Shown: positions 1 through 8,701, counted from the first letter of the stretch. The stretch: 17,815 nucleotides of DNA from Castellaniella sp. UBA6218 (GCA_002421865.1 DISE01000035.1:10619-28433); one strand, 5' to 3'. The notes: generated from the letters alone by a model not told the origin. Program-made: numbers and translations.

Positions 1-686
<686 letters not shown>

Positions 687-690
<4 letters not shown>

Positions 691-1922
691 GGCCCCTGAT
701 CGCCTGCCCGCATTGCGACACGCTGCACGTCCGGCTGGACCCGGGCGTGCGCGGACGGGCCGATTGCCGCTGCTGCGGCGCGGTGCTGTACCGGCGCGGC
801 TGGCTTTCCCTGAATCAATGGGTGGCGCTGGGCTGGGCCTGTCTGGCCGTGTTCGCCATCGCCCAGTGGTTTCCCATCGTGCGCCTGTCGGTCCAGGGGC
901 TGGACCTCAGTCTGACTTACTGGCAGGCGCTGCGTCTGTGCTGGGACCGCGGATATTACGGCGTCTCGGTGATGACGGGGCTGGCAGGATTCTGGTTTCC
1001 GCTGCTGCAGATCGCGCTGACATTATGGGTCATGCAGGCGATCGCGGCGCGGCGTCTGCCGCCCGACCTGGGGCCGACGCTGCGCCTGCTGGAGCGGCTG
1101 GCGCCATGGTCAATGGCCACGGTGCTGATCCTGGCCATTCTGGTGTCCGTCGTCAAGATCGCCGGTCTGGCGCGCCTCCAGGTGGAGCCCGGGATGCTGG
1201 GTTTCCTCGCGCTTTGCTTCCTGCTGACCGGATTGGGGCGATGGGACGCGCGCGCCTTGTGGCGCCAGGCCGAGGATGCCGGCTTGGTGCCGCTCTCCGG
1301 CGCGCAGGGCCGGGGCAGGGTGTGCGATGCCTGTGGCTGCGTCCAGGCTCCGCGGGCTTCCGGTCGCTGCCTGCGCTGCGGGGCGGGCATGGGCCCCGCG
1401 CGTCATGGCAGCGCAACGCAGGTCTGGGCCCTGCTGCTGGCGGCGGCCTTGTTCTACATTCCGGCCAACGTCCTGCCGATCATGGAGGTCCGGACGGTGA
1501 TGAGCAGCAGCGAGCACACCATCCTGGGAGGCGTGATCGAGCTCTGGCGCTATGGCTCCTGGGACCTGGCCGTCATCGTCTTCGTCGCCAGTGTGCTCGT
1601 GCCGGTGACCAAGCTGCTGGCCCTGGCCTTTCTGTTGCTGCGCGATCTTCCCCTGGACGAACGGATACAGCGGCAGCGCACGCGGCTGTATGCCGCGGTC
1701 GAATTTGTCGGGCAGTGGTCCATGCTGGACGTTTTCGTGGTCGTCCTGATGGCGGCCATGGCCAACTTTCCGGGCCTTTCCAGGATCAGCGTCGGGCCGG
1801 CCGCCCTGAACTTCGGCGCCGTGGTCGTGCTCACGATGGCGGCGGCCATGCGCTATGATCCGCGTCGGGGCTGGGATGCCCTGCGGCATGCCCGGCCAGT
1901 CAAGGAGACCCATGGACACTGA
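687..1922 (+). CDS. pqiA: Paraquat-inducible protein A, inner-membrane partner of the PqiABC lipid transport system
   Basis: PqiA is an integral inner-membrane protein that works with the MCE protein PqiB and lipoprotein PqiC in lipid traffic across the periplasm. The 411-residue product has the duplicated family architecture. Each half begins with a zinc-ribbon-like Cys pair set (C7, C10, C27, C30; then C213, C216, C228, C231) followed by about four hydrophobic segments. Those segments lie near residues 45-65, 92-119, 138-164 and 170-186 in the first half, and begin near 243 in the second. Length agrees with E. coli PqiA (a little over 400). The start is a TTG inside the clpA stop. It is preferred because the first zinc Cys lies only six residues downstream and the next in-frame ATG would remove the first ribbon. 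The upstream ribosome-binding site is weak (GTGGA), which fits coupling to clpA translation. The 3' end overlaps pqiB by 11 nt. Confidence 0.92.
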
Positions 1923-3609
1923 GGACCAGCCCACCCAGAAGCCATACGATCCGGCGGACGCCTCGCAGCCCGCCGTTGATGTCGAGGCGCCCGTCATCCG
2001 TCCAGGCCGTTCGCTGCGCTGGTCCTGGGTCTGGCTGGTGCCGCTGCTGGCGCTGGCGGTGGGCTTGTCTTTGCTGGCGTCGGTCTGGGTCCGCAACGGC
2101 CCGGTGATCACGATCAGCTTCCTGTCGGCGGCAGGCATCGAGACCGGCCAGACCAAGCTGCGCTATCGCGATGTGGTGGTGGGGGAGGTGTCGGATGTGC
2201 GCGTGGCGGGCGACCGTCAGCACGTGCTGGTGGATGTGCAGCTCAGGCGCCAGGGGTCGGAATACATCACGCAGAAGGATTCCAAATTCTGGATTGTCCG
2301 GCCTCAGGTCAGCCTTGCGGGGGTGTCGGGTCTGGACACGCTGCTGTCGGGGGTCTACATTGACGTGGATGCGCCCACGACACGCCCCAAGGGCGAAGCG
2401 GTCCGCAATTTCGTGGGTCTGGTCAATCCGCCGGAAGTGCTCAGCGGCCAGGTCGGCACCCGGTTCGTACTGCACGCGGATTCGCTCGGCTCTTTGCGGG
2501 TCGGGTCCCGCATCCACTACCGCCGCATCGAGGTCGGCCGCGTCGTCAGCTACGACATGGCGCCCGATGGCCGTTCGGTCAACCTGCACATCTTCGTCGA
2601 AGCGCCCTACGACCGTTACGTGACGCCGGACACGCGCTTCTGGAACGACAGCGGCGTGGACATGTCGGTGTCGACTGATGGCGTCCAGATACGCACCAGC
2701 GGCCTGTCGGCGATCCTGAACGGCGGCATCGCCTTTGCCCAGGCGGACGAAGCCAGCTCCTATGACGGGATCGTCGACAACGCACCGGCCGCCGACGGCA
2801 GCGTGTATCGGCTGTTCAGTACGCGTGACGCGGCCCTGGCCGACCCGGACGGCGATCCAGTGCCGATCGAGCTGCGCTTCGACCAGTCTGTCCGTGGCCT
2901 GCGCGTCGGTGCCGATGTCGACTTCCGCGGGATGTCGATCGGCAAAGTGGTCGACATCGATCTCGAGTTCGACCGCGCGCGCCGCCGTTTCTATTCCCGG
3001 GTACGGGCCCAGCTCTATCCGATGCGGTTCAGCGAAGCCTATCGGGATCTGGCCGATGCTTCGAGTGGCCGTCTGGGCGAGGCGCTGCTGCAGCCGCTGA
3101 TCGAGCGCGGCCTGCGGGCCCAGCTGCGCACCGCCAGCCTCCTGACCGGTCAGCAGTACGTGGCCCTGGATTTCTTCCCCGACCAGGCCCATGTGGCACC
3201 GGACATTCCCGGCGACTCTTCCAATCCCAAGGGGTTCCTGGTGCCCACGGTACAGGGGGATTTCGACCGCCTCCAGGGGCAGATCGGCAATATCGTCACC
3301 AAGCTGGACAAGGTGCCGATCGAGGCGATCGGCCGCGACTTGCGCGGCACCCTGGAGTCCCTGAACCGCCTGCTGCGGCGACTGGACACCAAGGTGGCGC
3401 CCCAGGCGACCCGGGCGCTGACCTCCGCCAGCGCTTCGCTGGACCGGATCGGCGAAGTGCTGGCTCCCGACGCGCCCCTGCTGGGCGGGCTCAGGGACAC
3501 CCTGAGCGAACTGGACCGGGCGGCACGCGCTCTGCGCCTGCTGTCCGATACCCTGCAGACCCGTCCCGACGCGCTGATCCGTGGACGGGCGCCCGATGCG
3601 CTGCGTTGA
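1912..3609 (+). CDS. pqiB: MCE-domain protein PqiB (intermembrane transport)
   Basis: PqiB is an inner-membrane-anchored periplasmic protein whose stacked MCE rings and C-terminal helices form a tunnel for lipids between the membranes. The chosen start (ATG at 1912, 565 aa) is preceded by a good AAGGAG site at about 1902 and lies inside the last codons of pqiA. An in-frame start 57 nt upstream would add residues without a visible function. A Pro-rich cytosolic head is followed by one transmembrane segment (about residues 37-58). Three MCE repeats follow, at roughly residues 62-150, 175-265 and 310-390. Each carries the family pattern of a hydrophobic strand, then a Gly-rich turn such as LRVGSRIHYR or LRVGADVDFRG, then GxVxxxDxx. 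The C-terminal part (about 440-540) is rich in Leu/Asp/Arg heptad-like helix, as expected for the needle. E. coli PqiB is about 546 aa. Confidence 0.93.
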   Translation: MDTEDQPTQKPYDPADASQPAVDVEAPVIRPGRSLRWSWVWLVPLLALAVGLSLLASVWVRNGPVITISFLSAAGIETGQTKLRYRDVVVGEVSDVRVAGDRQHVLVDVQLRRQGSEYITQKDSKFWIVRPQVSLAGVSGLDTLLSGVYIDVDAPTTRPKGEAVRNFVGLVNPPEVLSGQVGTRFVLHADSLGSLRVGSRIHYRRIEVGRVVSYDMAPDGRSVNLHIFVEAPYDRYVTPDTRFWNDSGVDMSVSTDGVQIRTSGLSAILNGGIAFAQADEASSYDGIVDNAPAADGSVYRLFSTRDAALADPDGDPVPIELRFDQSVRGLRVGADVDFRGMSIGKVVDIDLEFDRARRRFYSRVRAQLYPMRFSEAYRDLADASSGRLGEALLQPLIERGLRAQLRTASLLTGQQYVALDFFPDQAHVAPDIPGDSSNPKGFLVPTVQGDFDRLQGQIGNIVTKLDKVPIEAIGRDLRGTLESLNRLLRRLDTKVAPQATRALTSASASLDRIGEVLAPDAPLLGGLRDTLSELDRAARALRLLSDTLQTRPDALIRGRAPDALR

Positions 3610-3630
3610 GGCACCGATGAGGACCGCATC

Positions 3631-4269
3631 ATGAAAAAGATCCTTGCATGGGGATGCCGGCTGAGTCTGGTGGCCCTGCTGGCGGGCTGCGCGGCGTCGC
3701 CGCCGCGTCACTACAGTCTCGCCGCGTCCGCGACGGATCAGGCGGCGTCCGGGGGCGCAACCCGGGCGACGGACGCCGGCCTGCTGCTTTCGGTGGAGGG
3801 GATTCCGGCCGAGGCCGATCGGCCCCAGCTTGTGGTGCGCGATCCTGTCCGGGATCCTGCGGTGCAGGTGCTGAACGATTCGCTCTGGGCGGCGCCGCTG
3901 AGGGATCAGATCCGCGACGCGCTGGCCTTCGATGTCGGCCGCCGGTTGGGTACCGTGGATCTGCGCCGCCTCCCGGACGCAAGGGCTCTGCCGGCCCGGC
4001 GTGTCGAGGTGCGGATCGATCGCTTCGACATGGTCTGGGGGCGCTTCGTGGCGCTGGATGCGGACTGGACGGACCGTGCGCCGGGGGCCGATCGTCCCCG
4101 TCTGTGCCGTGCCTCGGTGCGTCTGCCCGCCGGCGAAGGCGTCGCGGCGCTGGTGGAGACCCAGCGCCGGGCGCTGGATGACCTTGCGGCGCTGATCGCG
4201 GCCGTGGCTTTGGGGCATCCTGTGGATTTACAAGGGAAAACAACCGTGTCAGAATTCGGTTGCACCTAA
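3631..4269 (+). CDS. pqiC: PqiC-like outer-membrane lipoprotein (ABC-type transport auxiliary family)
   Basis: PqiC is a lipoprotein that docks the PqiB tunnel to the inner leaflet of the outer membrane. The 212-residue product starts with a lipoprotein signal (MKKILAW, hydrophobic stretch, lipobox LLAGC with Cys20). The residue after the Cys is Ala rather than Asp, so Lol sorting to the outer membrane is expected. The mature part begins with the ASPPRHYSL segment typical of this family (formerly DUF330). It is read with a TGAGGA ribosome-binding site 7 nt before the ATG, 21 nt after pqiB. It is slightly longer than the E. coli homologue (about 187 aa). Family membership is supported mainly by the operon position and the N-terminal motif, since the rest diverges. 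Its last four sense codons and stop overlap the left arm of the putA operator. Confidence 0.85.
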   Translation: MKKILAWGCRLSLVALLAGCAASPPRHYSLAASATDQAASGGATRATDAGLLLSVEGIPAEADRPQLVVRDPVRDPAVQVLNDSLWAAPLRDQIRDALAFDVGRRLGTVDLRRLPDARALPARRVEVRIDRFDMVWGRFVALDADWTDRAPGADRPRLCRASVRLPAGEGVAALVETQRRALDDLAALIAAVALGHPVDLQGKTTVSEFGCT

Positions 4270-4310
4270 CCGTTTTCGGGTTAACCATAATGGCGGATTC
4301 AGGTGCAACC
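4258..4310. promoter_or_regulatory. Predicted PutA operator pair upstream of putA
   Basis: A perfect 10-bp inverted repeat is present: GGTTGCACCT at 4258-4267 and AGGTGCAACC at 4301-4310, arm centres 43 bp apart (about four helical turns). Each arm contains GTTGCA, the core recognised by the ribbon-helix-helix domain of E. coli PutA (established knowledge). The gene 69 nt downstream encodes a PutA with that domain, so autorepression is the simplest reading. The left arm overlaps the pqiC stop codon. A palindrome GGTTAACC (4279-4286) lies near the midpoint and its role is unknown. Confidence 0.78.
4260..4291 (+). promoter_or_regulatory. Candidate putA promoter (weak match)
   Basis: The best -10 candidate is CATAAT at 4286-4291, five of six bases of the sigma70 consensus. 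The only -35-like hexamer is TTGCAC at 4260-4265, but the spacer is 20 bp, longer than usual. The -10 lies between the two operator arms, so a PutA-bound pair would bracket polymerase and the right arm would sit near the start of transcription. The position is plausible and the spacing is not ideal. Confidence 0.4.
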
Positions 4311-4332
4311 TTTTAGCATGGCGCCTGATCCG

Positions 4333-4350
4333 GACTGGGTTCCCCCAGTC
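4333..4350 (+). other. Short hairpin in the putA leader
   Basis: GACTGGG (4333-4339) and CCCAGTC (4344-4350) form a perfect 7-bp stem with a TTCC loop, 28 nt before the putA start codon. There is no U-tract, so it is not a simple terminator. It could tune translation or mRNA stability, because the putA ribosome-binding site (GTGGAA, 4363-4368) is weak. Confidence 0.45.
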
Positions 4351-4378
4351 GACGCTACCACTGTGGAATACCTCGAAC

Positions 4379-7300
4379 ATGGCTACTGTAACCCTGGGTG
4401 TGAAGGTCGATGAGGCGCTGCGTGAGCGCTTGCGGACTTTGGCGGATTCGCTGGGCTGTACACCGCACTGGCTGCACAAACAGGCTTTGCTGAGCTACAT
4501 CGAGGCCATCGAGCGCGGTCAGGTTCCCGCCGAGATCGACCGCCGTCCTGACGGTGAGTCCGTGACGGAAAATCCGGTGGAACCCGAACCGCTGGCGCCG
4601 TTCCATGAGTTCGCCCAGGAGGTCCTGCCGCAGTCCGTCCTGCGTGCCGCCATCACCGCCGCCTATCGCCGCCCGGAGCCGGAATGCGTGGCCATGCTGG
4701 TGGATCTGGCCGAATCTTCACAGCCCGACCAGGTCGAGGCGCTGGCCCGCCGGCTGGTCCAGACCCTGCGCGACAAGCGCAAGGGTGGGGGAGTGGAGGG
4801 CCTGATCCAGGAATTTTCCCTGTCCAGCCAGGAAGGCGTTGCCCTGATGTGTCTGGCCGAGGCGCTGCTGCGCATTCCCGATCAGGCCACGCGCGACGCG
4901 CTGATCCGCGACAAGATCAGCCATGGCGACTGGCGCGCGCATGTGGGCGAATCCCGCTCGCTGTTCGTGAATGCCGCCACCTGGGGGCTGCTGGTGACCG
5001 GCAAGCTGGTCAGCGTCAACAGCGAACAGAACCTGTCCCAGGCATTGACGCGTCTGATCGCAAAGGGCGGCGAGCCCTTGATCCGGCGCGGCGTGAACAT
5101 GGCCATGCGCCTGATGGGCGAGCAGTTCGTCACAGGTCAGACGATTTCCTCCGCCCTGGCCAACAGCCGCAAATTCGAGGACGTCGGTTTCCGCTATTCC
5201 TACGACATGCTGGGCGAGGCCGCCACCACGGCACAGGACGCCGACCGCTACTTCCAGTCGTATGTACAGGCCATCCACGCCATCGGCAAGGCCTCCCAGG
5301 GACGCGGGATCTATGAAGGCCCGGGCATCTCCATCAAGCTCTCGGCGTTGCACCCGCGCTATTCCCGCGCCCAGCGCGACCGGGTGATGGACGAACTGCT
5401 GCCGCGCATGGTCGAACTGGCCGCGCTGGCGCGCCGTTACGACATCGGCCTGAATATCGACGCGGAAGAGGCCGATCGCCTGGAACTGTCGCTGGATCTG
5501 CTGGAAGCCTTGTGTTTCGACGAACGCCTGAAGGGCTGGAACGGCATCGGCTTCGTGATCCAGGCCTACCAGAAGCGTGCGCCCTTCGTGATCGACTTCG
5601 TCATCGACCTGGCGCGCCGCAGCAAGCATCGCCTGATGGTCCGTCTGGTCAAGGGCGCCTATTGGGATTCCGAGATCAAGCGCGCCCAGGTCGACGGCCT
5701 GGAAGGCTACCCGGTCTACACCCGCAAGATTCATACCGACGTGTCTTATCTGGCCTGCGCGCGCAAGCTGCTGTCCGCTCCGGAAGCCGTTTTTCCCCAG
5801 TTCGCCACACACAACGCACAGACGCTGGCTTCGATCTACCACATGGCTGGCGAGAACTACTATCCCGGCCAGTATGAATTCCAGTGCCTGCACGGTATGG
5901 GCGAACCCCTGTACGAGGAAGTCGTCGGCCCGGTCGCCAAGGGGCGCCTGAACCGGCCTTGCCGCGTCTACGCCCCCGTAGGCACGCATGAGACCCTGCT
6001 GGCTTACCTGGTGCGTCGCCTGCTGGAAAATGGCGCAAACACCTCTTTCGTGAACCAGATCGGCGATCGCGACCTGCCCATCGACGCGCTGGTGGCAGAC
6101 CCGGTCCGCAAGGCCCGCGCCGTCCAGCCGCTGGGTGCGCCGCACGATCGCATTCCGCTGCCGCGCGACCTGTACCGGGCGCACGAGGACCGCGCCAACT
6201 CGGCCGGCCTGGATCTCAGCAACGAGCATCGCCTGGGTTCGCTGGCGGCTGCTCTGCTGGGCAGCGCGACCCAGACGTGGCGCGCCGGGCCTGCGGGCGA
6301 ATGGCGCGACGAGCGTGCCCTGACCGTCCTCAATCCGGCGGATCGCCGCGACGTGGTCGGCCAGGTGGTCGAGGCCGACGAGGACGATGTCCAGGCCGCC
6401 TTGCGGCGGGCCGAATACGCGGCGCCGATCTGGCAGGCCACGCCGGCCGCGGAGCGGGCGCAGTGCCTGCGGCATGCCGCGCAGTTGATGGAAGATGAAA
6501 TGCAGTCGGCCATCGGACTGATCGTGCGCGAAGCGGGCAAGTCCTTCCCCAATGCCATCGCCGAAGTCCGCGAGGCCGTCGATTTCCTCCGTTATTACGC
6601 GGTGCGCATCGAAGAATCCTTCTCCAGCGACAGCCACCGGCCCCTCGGACCGGTGCTGTGCATCAGCCCCTGGAACTTCCCCCTGGCGATCTTCACCGGC
6701 CAGGTCTCGGCCGCCCTGGCTGCGGGCAATGTCGTGCTGGCCAAACCGGCCGAGCAGACCGCGCTGATCGCCGCCTACGGCGTGTCGGTGCTGCATCGCG
6801 CCGGCATTCCCGCCGACGCGGTCCAGCTGCTGCCGGGCCGGGGCGAGACCGTCGGCGCGGCCCTGGTCGCCAGCCCGGCGGTGCGCGGTGTCATGTTCAC
6901 CGGTTCGACCGAGGTTGCACGGTTGATCGCCGCCACATTGGCGGACCGCCTGGACGGCGCCGGCCATCCTGTCCCCCTGATCGCCGAAACGGGCGGTCAG
7001 AACGCTCTGATCGTGGATTCTTCGGCCCTGACCGAGCAGGTCGTTTACGATGTGCTCAGCTCGGCCTTCGATTCGGCGGGCCAGCGCTGTTCGGCGCTGC
7101 GTGTGTTGTGCGTGCAGGAGGATTGCGCGGACCGCACGCTGGAGATGCTGCGCGGCGCCATGAAAGAACTGCGCGTGGGCCGTCCCGAACTGCTGTCGAC
7201 CGACATCGGTCCGGTGATCGATGCGGAGGCCCAGGCGGTGATCGAACGCCACGTTCAGGCCATGCGGACGGCCGGCCATGCCGTCGACCGGTATCCGCTC

Positions 7301-8167
7301 GACGCGGAGCAGACTCGACATGGCACCTTTGTCGCGCCGACCCTGATTGAAATCTCCGACATTGCCGAACTGGAGCGGGAAGTCTTCGGCCCCGTCCTGC
7401 ACGTGCTGCGCTATCGCCGCCAGGATCTCGACGCGGTGATCGACGCCATCAACGAGCGGGGCTACGGTCTGACCTTCGGCGTCCATACCCGCCTGGACGA
7501 GACCGTCCGCCATGTCACAGAACGCATCCATGCGGGCAATATCTACGTCAACCGCAACATCGTCGGCGCGACCGTGGGCGTGCAGCCCTTCGGCGGCGAG
7601 GGCCTGTCAGGCACCGGCCCGAAGGCCGGCGGCCCCCTGTACCTGCATCGCCTGCTGGCCGACCTCCCCAGTTCCCTGCCGGTCGATGGTGTCGTGGGCA
7701 AGGGCGCCCGGCCGCTGACGCTGCCTGGCCCCACCGGCGAGACCAACCAGTATCACTTGAAGCCACGCGGCACGGTGCTGTGCCACGCCGCCAGTGCGGC
7801 CGGCGCCCAGGCGCAGATGGAAGCCTGTCACCGCACGGGCAACGATACCCTGTGGGTGGACCATCCCGAGGTGCGCGCTTTCCACGCGGCGCGGCCGGCG
7901 GGAGCCGCCGTGCGCTGGGTGGCGCCGGAGGCCGCCGTCACGGCCGACTTCCAGGCGGTACTCTACGAGGGCGACAGCGATGATCTGCAGTCCTTGTCCC
8001 GCGCGCTTGTCGGCCGCCCTGGACCGATCGTTCCGATCCTGGCCCGTCGTGCCGACGAATTGGCTGCCGGCAAGGCCTATCCCCTGGAAATGCTGGTCCG
8101 CGAGGTCTCGGTGTGCGTCAACACCGCCGCCGCCGGCGGAAACGCCAGCCTGATGATGGTTGGATGA
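4379..8167 (+). CDS. putA: Trifunctional proline utilisation protein PutA (repressor, proline dehydrogenase, P5C dehydrogenase)
   Basis: PutA oxidises proline to pyrroline-5-carboxylate with FAD, channels it, and oxidises it to glutamate with NAD+. Without proline it represses put genes; reduced, it binds the membrane. The 1262-residue product contains: a ribbon-helix-helix domain (about 1-47, MATVTLGVKVDEALRERL, close to E. coli PutA); a proline dehydrogenase barrel (about 260-570) with Lys320 in ISIKLSALHPRYS, the RLVKGAYWD and FATHNAQT motifs and the substrate Arg pair 546-547; an aldehyde dehydrogenase domain (about 640-1120) with SPWNFP at 763-768, catalytic Glu870 in ETGGQN and nucleophile Cys904 in GQRCSA; and a C-terminal lid domain. 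These positions are offset consistently from those I recall for the E. coli enzyme (1320 aa). The start is fixed by the N-terminal match, though the ribosome-binding site is weak. No putP transporter is adjacent in the window. Confidence 0.97.
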   Translation: MATVTLGVKVDEALRERLRTLADSLGCTPHWLHKQALLSYIEAIERGQVPAEIDRRPDGESVTENPVEPEPLAPFHEFAQEVLPQSVLRAAITAAYRRPEPECVAMLVDLAESSQPDQVEALARRLVQTLRDKRKGGGVEGLIQEFSLSSQEGVALMCLAEALLRIPDQATRDALIRDKISHGDWRAHVGESRSLFVNAATWGLLVTGKLVSVNSEQNLSQALTRLIAKGGEPLIRRGVNMAMRLMGEQFVTGQTISSALANSRKFEDVGFRYSYDMLGEAATTAQDADRYFQSYVQAIHAIGKASQGRGIYEGPGISIKLSALHPRYSRAQRDRVMDELLPRMVELAALARRYDIGLNIDAEEADRLELSLDLLEALCFDERLKGWNGIGFVIQAYQKRAPFVIDFVIDLARRSKHRLMVRLVKGAYWDSEIKRAQVDGLEGYPVYTRKIHTDVSYLACARKLLSAPEAVFPQFATHNAQTLASIYHMAGENYYPGQYEFQCLHGMGEPLYEEVVGPVAKGRLNRPCRVYAPVGTHETLLAYLVRRLLENGANTSFVNQIGDRDLPIDALVADPVRKARAVQPLGAPHDRIPLPRDLYRAHEDRANSAGLDLSNEHRLGSLAAALLGSATQTWRAGPAGEWRDERALTVLNPADRRDVVGQVVEADEDDVQAALRRAEYAAPIWQATPAAERAQCLRHAAQLMEDEMQSAIGLIVREAGKSFPNAIAEVREAVDFLRYYAVRIEESFSSDSHRPLGPVLCISPWNFPLAIFTGQVSAALAAGNVVLAKPAEQTALIAAYGVSVLHRAGIPADAVQLLPGRGETVGAALVASPAVRGVMFTGSTEVARLIAATLADRLDGAGHPVPLIAETGGQNALIVDSSALTEQVVYDVLSSAFDSAGQRCSALRVLCVQEDCADRTLEMLRGAMKELRVGRPELLSTDIGPVIDAEAQAVIERHVQAMRTAGHAVDRYPLDAEQTRHGTFVAPTLIEISDIAELEREVFGPVLHVLRYRRQDLDAVIDAINERGYGLTFGVHTRLDETVRHVTERIHAGNIYVNRNIVGATVGVQPFGGEGLSGTGPKAGGPLYLHRLLADLPSSLPVDGVVGKGARPLTLPGPTGETNQYHLKPRGTVLCHAASAAGAQAQMEACHRTGNDTLWVDHPEVRAFHAARPAGAAVRWVAPEAAVTADFQAVLYEGDSDDLQSLSRALVGRPGPIVPILARRADELAAGKAYPLEMLVREVSVCVNTAAAGGNASLMMVG

Positions 8168-8174
8168 GACAGGA

Positions 8175-8204
8175 CGAGGAACAGTCCCTGCGGACTGTTC
8201 CTCG
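8175..8204 (+). other. Perfect 13-bp-stem hairpin just after putA
   Basis: CGAGGAACAGTCC (8175-8187) and GGACTGTTCCTCG (8192-8204) pair perfectly around a 4-nt CTGC loop, starting 7 nt after the putA stop. No T-run follows, so it is not a canonical intrinsic terminator. It could block 3'-exonucleases. Its right arm runs into the first 65-bp repeat: the last 7 nt (TTCCTCG) are also the first 7 nt of the repeat unit. Confidence 0.7.
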
Positions 8205-8346
8205 CCTGTCGAATCCGAGCCGCTTGCAAGCGGCGAGGTGGAGGGATGCCCCGGTTTTGGGTTTCCTCGCCTGTCGAATCCGAGCCGCTTGCAAGCGGCG
8301 AGGTGGAGGGATGCCCCGGTTTTGGGTTTCCTCGCCTGTCGAATCC
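8198..8346. repeat. 65-bp direct tandem repeat, two identical copies plus a 19-nt third
   Basis: Copy 1 is 8198-8262, copy 2 is 8263-8327, and a partial copy 8328-8346 (TTCCTCGCCTGTCGAATCC) ends where the terminator begins. The two full copies match at every base. Each contains the 16-bp palindrome GCCGCTTGCAAGCGGC (8219-8234 and 8284-8299) and an outer pair CCTCGCC/GGCGAGG (8200-8206 with 8232-8238 in copy 1), so each unit can form a hairpin or cruciform. Open frames through the array are repeat translations without gene-like features. The region is non-coding and probably part of the putA 3' untranslated region. It resembles REP-type intergenic elements in form; family membership is unknown. 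Confidence 0.88.
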
Positions 8347-8347
8347 C

Positions 8348-8389
8348 CCACGGCAAAAAGGGCTCCTCTCGGAGCCCTTTTTGCCGTGG
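8348..8389. terminator. Bidirectional Rho-independent terminator between putA and ppiC
   Basis: CCACGGCAAAAAGGGCTCC (8348-8366) and GGAGCCCTTTTTGCCGTGG (8371-8389) form a perfect 19-bp inverted repeat with a TCTC loop. The GC-rich inner stem GGGCTCC/GGAGCCC is flanked by five A and five T, so on either strand a stable stem is followed by a U-run. It can stop putA transcription from the left and ppiC transcription from the right. Confidence 0.93.
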
Positions 8390-8404
8390 CGTGATCGATG
8401 CCGC

Positions 8405-8686
8405 TCAGTCCTGGCGGTCGGTCACTTCCACCAGGTGGTAGCCGAACTGGGTGCGGACGGGGCCCTGGACCACGCCTACCGGTGCGCTGAAGACGACCTC
8501 GTCGAATTCACGCACCATCTGGCCGCGTCCAAAGGTACCCAGGTCGCCGCCGTCGCGGCTGGACGGGCAGCTGGAGTGTTCGCGGGCGATGGCCGCGAAG
8601 TCGGCGCCGCCTTCGATGTCGGCCTTCAGTTTCAGGCACTGTGCTTCGCTGTCGACCAGGATGTGGCGGGCGGATGCTTGGGTCAT
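8405..8686 (-). CDS. ppiC: Parvulin-type peptidyl-prolyl cis-trans isomerase (PpiC-like)
   Basis: Parvulins catalyse cis-trans isomerisation of peptide bonds before proline. The 93-residue product is a stand-alone parvulin domain, the same size as E. coli PpiC, with no signal peptide, so it should be cytoplasmic. Visible family motifs are SARHILVDSE at the start, GADFAAIAREHS with the adjacent CPSS, the GGDLGTFGRGQMV loop, FDEVVF, and the C-terminal TQFGYHLVEV strand. The start MTQASARH (8686) is chosen over an upstream in-frame codon because it aligns with the family N-terminus and has AGGA about 9 nt upstream. The longer version adds 47 residues with no similarity to it. The gene is convergent with putA, shares the bidirectional terminator, and is separated from the liv operon by a terminator, so it is probably transcribed alone. 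Confidence 0.92.
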   Translation of the reverse strand: MTQASARHILVDSEAQCLKLKADIEGGADFAAIAREHSSCPSSRDGGDLGTFGRGQMVREFDEVVFSAPVGVVQGPVRTQFGYHLVEVTDRQD

Positions 8687-8701
8687 GAGGGTTTTCCTAT
8701 G

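Noticed and set aside
1900..4218. A 772-codon open frame on the minus strand opposite pqiB/pqiC
   Set aside because: It is a shadow of high-GC coding sequence: low-complexity Gln/Arg/Gly-rich translation, no recognisable domain, and it lies opposite well-supported genes.
4267..4283. TAACC/GGTTA pairing after pqiC as a terminator
   Set aside because: Only a 5-bp stem and no following T-run; the sequence is better explained as part of the putA control region.
4718..7531. A 937-codon open frame on the minus strand opposite putA
   Set aside because: PutA on the plus strand has all catalytic motifs at expected positions; the opposite frame has no domain and biased composition typical of an antisense shadow.
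8198..8346. Possible short CRISPR array
   Set aside because: The copies are contiguous 65-bp direct repeats with no unique spacers between conserved short repeats, and no cas gene is present.
8113..8441. Overlapping small frames through the 65-bp repeats
   Set aside because: The peptides are simply translations of the repeat in different frames on both strands; there is no ribosome-binding site and no conserved motif. The array is better described as non-coding.
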